Of a stretch of 64,000 nt of DNA, positions 33,387-41,277 are shown in pieces. The stretch lies in contig JANAVG010000010.1 in the NCBI GenBank assembly GCA_024213275.1, forward strand, positions 1 to 64,000. The letters are read 5' to 3'. The DNA is from Rossellomorea sp. BNER (GTDB lineage: Bacteria > Bacillota > Bacilli > Bacillales > Bacillaceae_B). The notes under the pieces are model-generated. The model was given only the letters and a program-made list of their open reading frames with translations, was not told the DNA's origin and made no database searches. Position 1 is the first letter of the stretch. Each line of letters opens with the position of its first letter. A program made the position numbers and the translations under genes.

Positions 33387-35157
33387 ATCCTCTCAAACAA
33401 ATCAAAAAGGTAGTATAAAAAACTGGTTGGGTACAATCTTGAGGCTTTGGCGTTATTTATCAAGTAATAAAAGGTACCTATTACTAGTTTTAGTAATGGT
33501 TATGTTAAGCTCCTTATTTAACTTGCTAGGACCTTTCTTAGTGGGGATGGCAATTGATGACTTTATCGTAACAAGTGATCCGACTGGTTTTATCTCACTT
33601 CTCATTGGGTTAGGGGTTATATATTTTCTGAATTCGGTGGCTATCTGGTTTCAGAACTATTGGATGATTGGCATTGCTCAAACAACTGTCTATAAGATGA
33701 GAAATGAGTTATTCCAACACTTCCATAAAGTTCCCATTCCTTTTTTTGATCGAAAGCAAAGTGGGGAACTTATGAGCAGAGTAACAAATGATATCGAGAA
33801 TGTAAGCACTACTCTCAATAGTTCTCTCATTCAAATTTTTTCTAGTTTTCTGATCCTTTCAGGGACAGTCTGCGTTATGTTATGGCTAAGTCCCCTCCTG
33901 ACAATAATAACGATGCTTATTATTCCTATCATGTTCTTTGGGATGAAGTGGATTACAAATAGAACAAGTAAACTATTTAAGCAGACCCAAGATAATTTAG
34001 GAAAACTTAATGGATATATTGAGGAAACGGTATTTGGGCAAAAAATCATCAAAACTTTTTCACAAGAAAATCGGGTTATCTCAGAATTCACTGAAAAAAA
34101 TAACAACTTAAAAGGAACAGCATATTGGGCACAAACCTATTCAGGATTTATTCCAAAATTAATGAACGTTTTAAATAATCTAAGTTTCGCGGTTATTGCT
34201 TTAGTTGGAGGAATTTTTGTATTAAATGGAGAAATCACTGTTGGTATTATCGTCATTTTCACAGAATATGCGAGACAATTTACAAGACCTCTAAATGATT
34301 TGGCTAATCAATTCAACACACTGTTATCCGCAATAGCAGGTGCAGAAAGGGTGTTTGAAATACTCGATGAGGGTGTTGAAACAGATAGTATCGGTGCAAT
34401 CGAAATTCGAGATATAAAGGGAGATTTCGAATTTCGAAATGTGTCTTTTTCCTATGATGAGAAGACACCCACACTTGAGAATATCTCGTTTCAAGTGAAA
34501 AGTGGAGATACAATCGCTTTGGTAGGTCCTACTGGGGCTGGAAAAACAACAATCTTAAATATTATAGCAAGATTTTATCCTTATCATAGTGGTGAAGTGT
34601 TTATTGACGATAAGGAATTAACATGTATTAAGAGAGAAAGCTTAAGACGACAAATGGGATTTGTATTGCAAGACCCATTTTTATTTCAAGGTACTATTCT
34701 TGAAAACATCCGTTACGGTCGACTAGATGCTAGTGATCAAGAAGTAGAAGAAGCAGCTAAAATGGCCAATGCTTATTCTTTTATAAAAAGTCTTCCAAAT
34801 GGATTTAATACTGTCTTAAATCATGACGGCTCAGGGATTAGTCAAGGTCAAAAGCAGCTATTATCTATTGCTAGAGCAGTTCTTTCTAAACCATCTATTC
34901 TTTTATTAGATGAGGCTACAAGCAGCATAGATACTGTTACGGAAATAAAGATTCAACAAGCATTAGAGAGGTTGATGAAAGGAAGAACAAGCTTTGTCAT
35001 TGCTCATCGTCTCAATACGATACAAAATGCTGACCAGATACTTGTATTAAGTCAAGGTGAAATTATTGAGCAGGGTTCTCATGATTCACTTCTAGTGGAA
35101 CAAGGCTTTTACTTCGATCTATACCATTCACGGCTTCGGAATAAAGCAACCTCTTAA
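33367..35157 (+). CDS. yfiC: Heterodimeric ABC exporter, subunit 2 (YfiC-like)
   Basis: A 596-residue half-transporter. The N-terminal exporter domain includes FFDRKQSGELMSRVTNDIEN (first coupling region). The ATPase domain has Walker A GPTGAGKTT, Walker B LLLDEATSSID with the catalytic Glu intact, switch FVIAHRLNT with His, and the altered signature ISQGQKQ. It thus supplies the active ATP site's Walker parts and the weak signature, complementing subunit 1. ATG at 33367 follows AAGGAGACTG inside the preceding gene. A terminator follows. Confidence 0.87.
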   Translation: MRKHTNKSSQTNQKGSIKNWLGTILRLWRYLSSNKRYLLLVLVMVMLSSLFNLLGPFLVGMAIDDFIVTSDPTGFISLLIGLGVIYFLNSVAIWFQNYWMIGIAQTTVYKMRNELFQHFHKVPIPFFDRKQSGELMSRVTNDIENVSTTLNSSLIQIFSSFLILSGTVCVMLWLSPLLTIITMLIIPIMFFGMKWITNRTSKLFKQTQDNLGKLNGYIEETVFGQKIIKTFSQENRVISEFTEKNNNLKGTAYWAQTYSGFIPKLMNVLNNLSFAVIALVGGIFVLNGEITVGIIVIFTEYARQFTRPLNDLANQFNTLLSAIAGAERVFEILDEGVETDSIGAIEIRDIKGDFEFRNVSFSYDEKTPTLENISFQVKSGDTIALVGPTGAGKTTILNIIARFYPYHSGEVFIDDKELTCIKRESLRRQMGFVLQDPFLFQGTILENIRYGRLDASDQEVEEAAKMANAYSFIKSLPNGFNTVLNHDGSGISQGQKQLLSIARAVLSKPSILLLDEATSSIDTVTEIKIQQALERLMKGRTSFVIAHRLNTIQNADQILVLSQGEIIEQGSHDSLLVEQGFYFDLYHSRLRNKATS

Positions 35158-35162
35158 TGGCC

Positions 35163-35194
35163 GGCTCTTAAACAGAGCTGAGCCTATTTTTTTT
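35163..35194 (+). terminator. Terminator after the YfiBC-like exporter
   Basis: GGCTC pairs with GAGCC (inner pairs possible), followed by a run of eight T. Confidence 0.75.
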
Positions 35195-35364
35195 CGTTAG
35201 GAAAATAAAGCAAGTTGTAACAGTTTCCAATCCCCTTTTTGGCTGCTACTATACATTTTCCCCTAGAACATTTTTAAAAAAGTTGAAATTACAAGATACA
35301 TGTCCATACAAAAAAATAAATCCAAAATATATTAATAATAGTAAGGAGGAAGGGAGGGGATTTT

Positions 35365-35595
35365 ATGTCAGACAATAGAAATAGTCCGATATATATTAAC
35401 TCAGATGTAGTAAATATTCGCTCCAATAAAGTAAAAGTAGAGGAAAATAGGCTCCGCCGTGATCATGACGATGTAGCGGGGGATTCCCGGAGACGTTGCT
35501 GTTTCGGAGATTTATTCGGAGGGATGGATAATAGACGTTATCACGATGATTATAACTGTCATAACCGTCGAAAAAAAGATTGCGGCTGTTTTTAA
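35365..35595 (+). CDS. Small basic Cys/His-rich protein (76 aa)
   Basis: ATG follows the very strong site AAGGAGGAAGGGAGGGG. The N-terminal half contains SPIYINSDVVNIRSNKVKVE; the rest is rich in Arg, Asp and His with RRRCCFGDLFGG, YNCHNRRKKDCGCF at the end. The cysteines may bind metal or cross-link. The composition resembles minor spore-coat proteins, but no family is recognised. It stands alone with a terminator-like hairpin after it. Confidence 0.55.
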   Translation: MSDNRNSPIYINSDVVNIRSNKVKVEENRLRRDHDDVAGDSRRRCCFGDLFGGMDNRRYHDDYNCHNRRKKDCGCF

Positions 35596-35802
35596 CCATA
35601 CCCGTCAGTTGGAGGAGGACACCAAGGTTCTCCTTTTTTTAAAATTATGAATATTATAATGGGAATAATATGGTATCATAAGGTTATAGTGGAGTGATAA
35701 TTGTGAGATTACATAAGTTATAAAAATGGATTGTCAACCTTTGTGCAAGACCACCTCCAACATTCTAGTAATTAATGAATAAAAACTAGGAGAAATGAAA
35801 AG

Positions 35803-36567
35803 ATGATGAAATTCGATGAAAATTTTAATAAATGGATAGAACAAGTTAAGCAACCATTTACAGGCTGGGACTTTTCCTTTATTACAGAAACAGGTAGAGT
35901 GAAAAGCGAACCCTTACATTGGTCTTACGGTTCACTTGCATTACAATTGATGAATAAGGCAAGCTCAATGTTAGATATGGGGACTGGTGGAGGAGAGTTT
36001 TTATCCAATCTATATCCATTCCCGCCTCAAATATGTGCTACAGAAGGATATAAGCCCAACTTTCCAATTGCAAAGAAAAGGTTAGAGCCATTAGGTGTGT
36101 CAGTACTTGCTATTGAAGAAGACAATAAACTTCCTTTTATACATGAGGAATTTGATCTCGTTATCAACCAACATGAATCATATGACCCAAAGGAAGTATT
36201 AAGAATTTTAAAAAGTGATGGTTTCTTTCTAACACAACAAGTAGGCGGAAAGGACTGTTTAGAAATTAATAACTCCTTGGGTGCACCAATACCGAATGAT
36301 TTTCTTCATTGGAATCTAGAATATGCGGTAAACGAATTAAAGAATTCAGGTTTTCAGATTTTAAAAGCTGAGGAAGCATTTCCATTTCAAAGATTCTATG
36401 ATGTAGGTGCCCTCATTTATTATTTAAAAGCAATACCTTGGCAGATAACTGATTTTTCCTTTGAATCTTATGAAGAAAACTTTTACAAGATTCATCAAAC
36501 TATTGAAGAAAAGGGTTACTTTGATGTGAAGCAGCATCGATTTATGATATTGGCAGGAAAAAGATGA
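35803..36567 (+). CDS. Class I SAM-dependent methyltransferase
   Basis: A 254-residue enzyme. SAM motif I is SMLDMGTGGGEFL near residue 57, followed by the acidic CATEGYKPN, post-motif FDLVINQHES near 118, and RILKSDGFFLTQQVGGKD. This is the Methyltransf_11/UbiE-type fold. Start ATG (second of two adjacent) after AGGAGAAATG. The substrate cannot be predicted; the gene is monocistronic. Confidence 0.85.
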   Translation: MMKFDENFNKWIEQVKQPFTGWDFSFITETGRVKSEPLHWSYGSLALQLMNKASSMLDMGTGGGEFLSNLYPFPPQICATEGYKPNFPIAKKRLEPLGVSVLAIEEDNKLPFIHEEFDLVINQHESYDPKEVLRILKSDGFFLTQQVGGKDCLEINNSLGAPIPNDFLHWNLEYAVNELKNSGFQILKAEEAFPFQRFYDVGALIYYLKAIPWQITDFSFESYEENFYKIHQTIEEKGYFDVKQHRFMILAGKR

Positions 36568-36581
36568 TATTACTATAAATA

Positions 36582-36618
36582 AAACGGGCTGAACCAATAC
36601 GGATCAGCCCGTTTCAAA
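36582..36618. terminator. Bidirectional terminator after methyltransferase
   Basis: AAACGGGCTGA pairs with TCAGCCCGTTT. Confidence 0.75.
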
Positions 36619-36621
36619 TTA

Positions 36622-36762
36622 TTAACCAACACTATTCTTATGGAAGTAAAAAAGTGTTAGTTTCTGTTGTCTTGCATTATCTCTTTCTTTAAGTAGCTCA
36701 GGATCCCAAGCTTTATAATGCTCTCATTGAAGCATTTCAGATCTCATGAGCTTTTCCTTCAT
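36622..36762 (-). pseudogene. Remnant of a maltose O-acetyltransferase-type gene
   Basis: On the minus strand the frame reads MKEKLMRSEMLQ, an in-frame TGA, then EHYKAWDPELLKERDNARQQ before losing similarity and ending. The pattern EKxxMxxxExYxAWDPELxxER is the N-terminal Mac domain of maltose/galactoside acetyltransferases, normally followed by 140 residues of hexapeptide repeats, which are absent. No ribosome site. A dead gene fragment. Confidence 0.6.
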
Positions 36763-36844
36763 AAAAAATGGGGGAATATTAATAGACAATTTCTACACAA
36801 GCCTGGTATTATATGGTTCTATTTAAATAAATGGGGGAATATTC

Positions 36845-37309
36845 ATGCATGTCCGAAATTCACTTAAAGCGGTCATTATTCAAAATAATAGAATCCTATT
36901 GACGAAAAATCAGGATGAAGATGGAGTGTTTTATTTATTTCCAGGTGGTGGTCAACATCATGGAGAAACCTTTCATGAAGCTCTTACAAGGGAATGCCAT
37001 GAAGAAATTGGAGCTGAAATTATCATTAATGATTTAATTTTTGTGAGAGAGTATATTGGAAAAAATCATGAACATAGTGAGCATGACTACAGTGTACATC
37101 AAGTTGAATATTTATTTTCTTGTGAACTAAAAGATCCTGAACAAAAAGAATTTATTGGTTTCAATCCTGACGAACATCAATCAGGGGTGGAATGGGTAGC
37201 AATTTCATCAATAGATAAAGTGAGAATGTACCCTGATAGCATAAGAAAACATCTAAGAAATAAAGTGAATAACCATCACACACCTATTTACTTAGGTGAT
37301 ATAAATTAA
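36845..37309 (+). CDS. Nudix hydrolase
   Basis: A 154-residue enzyme. The Nudix box is GGGQHHGETFHEALTREC continuing HEEIGAEI at about residues 34-59 and matches GX5EX7REUXEEXGU apart from small variation. Strand regions before it (SLKAVIIQNNRILLTK) fit the fold. Such enzymes hydrolyse nucleoside diphosphate derivatives. ATG follows GGGGGAATATTC, a 15-base sequence that also occurs 63 bases upstream as a direct repeat. Confidence 0.87.
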   Translation: MHVRNSLKAVIIQNNRILLTKNQDEDGVFYLFPGGGQHHGETFHEALTRECHEEIGAEIIINDLIFVREYIGKNHEHSEHDYSVHQVEYLFSCELKDPEQKEFIGFNPDEHQSGVEWVAISSIDKVRMYPDSIRKHLRNKVNNHHTPIYLGDIN

Positions 37310-37365
37310 ACGGCACAAACTAGTCTATGGTATATAGAAAAAATGATTCATAACTATTGGGTAAA

Positions 37366-37419
37366 AGGGGACGGTTCTCGATTACGTTACCGCGGTAACG
37401 TAATCGAGAACCGTCCCCT
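37366..37419. repeat. Perfect 54-bp palindrome (REP-like)
   Basis: AGGGGACGGTTCTCGATTAC continues to the centre CCG/CGG at 37392/37393, and the second half is its exact reverse complement: 27 paired positions checked one by one. GGGGACGGTTCTC-type ends are reminiscent of REP sequences served by Y1 (RAYT) transposases in Firmicutes. It may also end the Nudix transcript. Confidence 0.85.
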
Positions 37420-37513
37420 AGTGCTTTAAAGTGAAAAGTTTTCCATTTTGTGTAGGGTTTATTTTATTTCTTTCGTTTAATTTTATGTAGTTTATTTTAG
37501 GGGGCCGTTATTG

Positions 37514-38206
37514 ATGTTAAAAATTGATGAGTTAAGTCATGAGTTTATTATTGGTAAAAGAGGAAATAAGCAACATGTTCCGGTTTTAAAGGATATCAAT
37601 TTTATTGTTAATGAAGGAGAGATTATTTCGATTGTTGGACGCAGTGGATCAGGAAAATCTACATTATTAAATTTAATAAGCGGATATATTAAACCAACTG
37701 CAGGTTCAATCATGATTAAAGGTATCGATGTTACATCTTTAAATGAAGGGAAGTGGGCAGATTTCCGTTTAGAAAACCTGGGATTTATCTTTCAAAGCTT
37801 TCAATTGATTCCTAGCATGACAGCTTACGAGAATATTGAACTACCACTTGTTATGAAAGGAATAGATGAAAAGGAAAGAAAAAGTAAAACGAAGGATATG
37901 ATTGTTAAAGTTGGATTGGAGAAATTTGCACATCATTATCCATCTGAATTATCTGGTGGTCAACAACAAAGGGTTTCTATCGCTCGTGCATTGGTGTTAA
38001 ATCCACCAATTATATTAGCGGATGAGCCTACAGGTAGCTTGGATAATGAAACTGAAGAAGAATTACTTCAATTTATTAAAGAATTGAATAAAGATTTAGG
38101 AATTACCTTCCTTATTATCACACATGATGAAAAAGTCGCCGCGACCGCAGATCGAGTGATTACGCTAGAAAATGGAGAATTAAAAGAAGGGAGGATGGTT
38201 TCATGA
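37514..38206 (+). CDS. ABC transporter ATP-binding protein (MacB/LolD type)
   Basis: A 230-residue ATPase: Walker A GRSGSGKST near residue 46, the characteristic FQLIPSMTAYENIELPL, signature LSGGQQQR, Walker B IILADEPTGSLD and switch ITHDE. The FQSFQLIP-type Q-loop places it in the MacB/LolD/FtsE group that works with FtsX-like permeases. ATG at 37514 follows AGGGGGGCCG; a TTG three bases earlier is less likely. Overlaps the permease gene by four bases. Confidence 0.9.
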   Translation: MLKIDELSHEFIIGKRGNKQHVPVLKDINFIVNEGEIISIVGRSGSGKSTLLNLISGYIKPTAGSIMIKGIDVTSLNEGKWADFRLENLGFIFQSFQLIPSMTAYENIELPLVMKGIDEKERKSKTKDMIVKVGLEKFAHHYPSELSGGQQQRVSIARALVLNPPIILADEPTGSLDNETEEELLQFIKELNKDLGITFLIITHDEKVAATADRVITLENGELKEGRMVS

Positions 38207-39525
38207 AATTAAAAGATCAGTTTCGTTTTATTCGAAAAAACATGAAAAAAAATCGTTCGAGAGTATTTATGACGATACTAGCAACAAGTATAGGATGCGC
38301 ATTCTTAATTGTTTTAGCTTCTGTTGGTTTTGGTTTACATAAGCATATAATAAGTGAAATTACGCAGGACAGAAGTGTGACACAAATAGAAATTCACGGT
38401 AAGGAACAAGGGAGTGGTGATTCCAGTATTACAGATAAAGATATTAAAAGGTTTGAAGAAATCCCTAATGTAAAAGCTGTGACAAGAAGAAAAAATGTAG
38501 ATGCACTAACGCAAGTAGAATTAGGGAATTATCTCGCCCAAACGTCCCTGTCAGTTGTTCATTACCCTTCTGAAAAAAAGGCTGGATTCGAGCTTAAAGA
38601 AGGAAGAATGCCAGAAAAACCAAATGAGGTCATTGTTGGATACCATTTTAAAGAAGGACTCTACAAGAGTATTGATGAAGAGCCATCCCCAGAAGAAATT
38701 TATAATGAAAAGGGGCAAATAAAAAAGGAGCTTCGTTATAGTAATAAAGAGAGCCTCCTTAATCAAACGCTTTTACTAAAAACATTTAAATCCGAAGGGA
38801 ATATGGAAGTTCCAGAAGAAACATCCCTAAAAATCGTCGGAATTGCTAAAGCCCCTAAGAAGGATTGGCTAATGGACGGTGGAATATTTATTTCAGATAC
38901 TGTTTTGCAAAAAATCAATAAATTTGCTAGTGGGGAAAAGAATCCAACAACAAATCAAGAATATCAACAAGTAACGATTTACGCTAATTCTATGGAAGAG
39001 GTAAAGGACATCTCTCAATCTTTGAAAGATGAAGGATATTATGTATATTCTGTAGTAGATGAGATCGAGGAAGTAAATCTTGTCTTTTCGATTTTAAAGT
39101 TTGGATTGGTTTTTATTGGGACGATTGCTCTTTTAATCGCTTCTATTGGAATATACAATACCATGTCGATGGCTGTGACTGAGAGAACTCAAGATATCGG
39201 CATCATGAAAGCGATTGGCGGACATCCAAAAATCATCAAGAAGATATTCTTACTTGAGAGTAGTTACATTGGGTTGATAGGGGCTATTCTTGGAGCACTT
39301 GTTGCTTATCTTATCAGCTTCTCTGTTAATGCTGCCTTACCGTTTGCGATAAAACAATTTTTTGAACAAGAGATGACAAGGCCAATTTCTCTTTCATACA
39401 TCCCACCTTACTTAACGATTACATGTATTATATTAAGTATATTGGTAGCTGTTTTATCTGGATTAAAACCTGCAAGTAAAGCGACCAAAATTGACGTACT
39501 TAGTGCGTTAAGACGTGACATTTAA
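38203..39525 (+). CDS. FtsX/MacB-type ABC permease
   Basis: A 440-residue permease: one N-terminal helix (RVFMTILATSIGCAFLIVLA), an extracytoplasmic MacB-PCD domain of about 230 residues, then three helices with the FtsX signature SIGIYNTMSMAVTERTQDIG and MKAIGGHPKIIKKIFLLES. The C-terminus reads GLKPASKATKIDVLSALR. Such systems act as mechanotransmission exporters for peptides, lipoproteins or antibiotics. Translationally coupled to the ATPase. No accessory membrane-fusion protein is adjacent. Confidence 0.88.
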   Translation: MKLKDQFRFIRKNMKKNRSRVFMTILATSIGCAFLIVLASVGFGLHKHIISEITQDRSVTQIEIHGKEQGSGDSSITDKDIKRFEEIPNVKAVTRRKNVDALTQVELGNYLAQTSLSVVHYPSEKKAGFELKEGRMPEKPNEVIVGYHFKEGLYKSIDEEPSPEEIYNEKGQIKKELRYSNKESLLNQTLLLKTFKSEGNMEVPEETSLKIVGIAKAPKKDWLMDGGIFISDTVLQKINKFASGEKNPTTNQEYQQVTIYANSMEEVKDISQSLKDEGYYVYSVVDEIEEVNLVFSILKFGLVFIGTIALLIASIGIYNTMSMAVTERTQDIGIMKAIGGHPKIIKKIFLLESSYIGLIGAILGALVAYLISFSVNAALPFAIKQFFEQEMTRPISLSYIPPYLTITCIILSILVAVLSGLKPASKATKIDVLSALRRDI

Positions 39526-39560
39526 ATAAATATAGTATTTCTGATGTAAGAGCAAGAGAT

Positions 39561-39701
39561 TGGCCAGATGGGTTAAGATGCTGTCCAAAGCAAGTGTCAG
39601 GAACCACTATTTCAGTAAATAGAAGAGAAACCCTCAAAACATCTTCTATTTACGGACGAACATGGTGGTTCCGGCGCCAATTTGGGACAGCCTCCTGACC
39701 A
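39561..39701. repeat. Hairpin repeat element, copy 2 (partner at 2061-2178)
   Basis: Outer arms TGGCCAG and CTGACCA pair; then GCTGTCC-AAAG with TTTGGGACAGC, GTCAGGAACCAC with GTGGTTCCGGCGC, and an inner TAAATAGAAGA with TCTTCTATTTA. The arm consensus CTGTCC...GGAACCAC is shared with the element at 2061-2178. No coding potential. Confidence 0.75.
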
Positions 39702-39813
39702 TTTATTTTGGTTCAGTCTCTTTCTATCATTGGAGATATTTAATAATATTAAAAAGAGTAAGTAATATTTATTTCTCTATGAAGATTGTTATCACGAAAA
39801 AGAGAGGGTTTAA

Positions 39814-40662
39814 ATGGAACAGAAAATCGCCGTTATTACCGGATCATCCAGCGGATTTGGATTATTAACATCATTAGAATTTGCTAGAAGAGGATTTAAA
39901 GTCATTGCCACCATGAGAAATTTAGAGAAATCAGATGAGCTAGAGGTTCTAGCAAGAAAGGAAAATTTACATAATGCTATAATAATTCAAGAATTAGATG
40001 TAACAAACGATGATTCAGTATTGGTATTTAAGGAATACATTCATTCGATTGGTAAAGTGGATGTACTTGTAAATAACGCGGGATTTGCTATGGGAGGCTT
40101 CTGTGAGGAAATTACAATCCATGAATATCAGCAGCAGTTTGAAACTAATTTTTTCGGTGTAATTCGAATGACAAACACAATCATTCCATTAATGCGGAAT
40201 AGAGGGGATGGATTGATTGTAAATATTAGTAGTATCAGCGGACTTGTAGGTTTTCCTGGAATTTCTCCTTATGTTGCATCAAAACATGCTTTAGAGGGAT
40301 ATAGTGAGAGTCTTAGGCTGGAATTAAAGCCCTTTGGAATTACTGTTGCATTGGTTGAACCTGGTTCCTTCAATACGAATATTTGGACAACAGGAAAGAA
40401 AGTAAGTCTACTTTCTCAAGATAAATCTTCCCCTTATTATAACTACATGGAGAAGATTGAAGCTCAAATGAAAAAGGGGAAATTGAGCTATGGTAACCCG
40501 AAACAAGTAGCTAGTCTGATTGCATCACTAGTAGACAATCGCAGATATATCCCTTTAAGACATCCTATAGGAAAAGGGGTAAAATGGATGAATACCATAC
40601 AGCTAATGCTTCCATGGAGACTTTGGGAAAAAATAATTCTACACAAGATTTTTAATAAATGA
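39814..40662 (+). CDS. Short-chain dehydrogenase/reductase
   Basis: A 282-residue classical SDR. Cofactor loop TGSSSGFG near residue 9, LDVTND near 63, NNAGFA near 88, catalytic Ser in VNISSISGLV near 138 and YVASKHALEGYSESLRLEL near 153-171. The C-terminal segment SLIASLVDNRRYIPLRHPIG resembles retinol-dehydrogenase-like or YqjQ/YusZ-like enzymes of Bacillus. ATG follows AAAGAGAGGGTT. Substrate unknown. Confidence 0.87.
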   Translation: MEQKIAVITGSSSGFGLLTSLEFARRGFKVIATMRNLEKSDELEVLARKENLHNAIIIQELDVTNDDSVLVFKEYIHSIGKVDVLVNNAGFAMGGFCEEITIHEYQQQFETNFFGVIRMTNTIIPLMRNRGDGLIVNISSISGLVGFPGISPYVASKHALEGYSESLRLELKPFGITVALVEPGSFNTNIWTTGKKVSLLSQDKSSPYYNYMEKIEAQMKKGKLSYGNPKQVASLIASLVDNRRYIPLRHPIGKGVKWMNTIQLMLPWRLWEKIILHKIFNK

Positions 40663-40714
40663 GAGAATCCTTCCGATAAATGTCGAATTTTGCGATTGAT
40701 TTTTGTTGAATTAT

Positions 40715-40742
40715 TGAAACCTTTTCATGCATAATTCGTATA
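40715..40742 (+). promoter_or_regulatory. ECF sigma (sigma-W-type) promoter
   Basis: TGAAAC (40715-40720), exactly 16 bases, then CGTATA (40737-40742) matches the B. subtilis sigma-W consensus TGAAAC-N16-CGTA. It is 50 bases upstream of the DUF4064 membrane protein, consistent with envelope-stress control. Confidence 0.7.
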
Positions 40743-40791
40743 GTAAAGTGGTACATATTCAAATATAGATATTTGCAGAGGAGGAATTTTC

Positions 40792-41220
40792 ATGAAACGT
40801 ACCGGGGAAATTGTATTAGCAGTTATTGGAGTGATTTTAAGTGGATTGTTTGCAATAGCTGGAATATTCGTTAATGCTTTGATTGACAACCCTGATTTTC
40901 AACAAGGGATGAACCAAGAAATTAATGGTGATCCTACATTAACACAAAGCGATATTGATGCGGTAATCTCAATTATTGAATCAGTAGGTCCATTTTTATT
41001 AGTAGTAGGACTAATATCAGTCATTCTTGGAATTATTGGTGCTATTGCCATTAAAGGCAATAAAAAGCCAGTTTTAGCTGGGATTATGTTTATTCTGGCT
41101 GCTCTTGTAATTGGTTTAGGAACAATTGGCTTTGGATTTTTACCAGGCATCCTATTCCTAATTGCAGGAATCATGAGCTTTGTTCGAAAACTAAAAGTAA
41201 CAACTAACGATGCTTTTTAA
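40792..41220 (+). CDS. DUF4064 membrane protein
   Basis: A 142-residue protein with four predicted helices: VLAVIGVILSGLFAIAGIFV, then a short hydrophilic loop (DFQQGMNQEIN), FLLVVGLISVILGIIGAI, GIMFILAALVIGLGTIG and LPGILFLIAGIMSFV. The order fits DUF4064, found mainly in Bacillales and of unknown function. ATG follows GAGGAGGAATTTTC. The sigma-W-type promoter suggests that it belongs to an envelope-stress regulon. Confidence 0.8.
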   Translation: MKRTGEIVLAVIGVILSGLFAIAGIFVNALIDNPDFQQGMNQEINGDPTLTQSDIDAVISIIESVGPFLLVVGLISVILGIIGAIAIKGNKKPVLAGIMFILAALVIGLGTIGFGFLPGILFLIAGIMSFVRKLKVTTNDAF

Positions 41221-41241
41221 GAAATTATTCTAATTCATTCA

Positions 41242-41277
41242 AAAATGAGGATGACCCATTGGTTATCCTCATTTTAT
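41242..41277. terminator. Bidirectional terminator (DUF4064 gene and histidine kinase)
   Basis: AAAATGAGGAT pairs with ATCCTCATTTT, T-rich on both strands, between converging genes. Confidence 0.8.

Noticed and set aside
39662..39868. Plus-strand frame of 68 codons before the SDR gene
   Set aside because: It begins in the hairpin repeat and overlaps the SDR start in another frame; no ribosome site.
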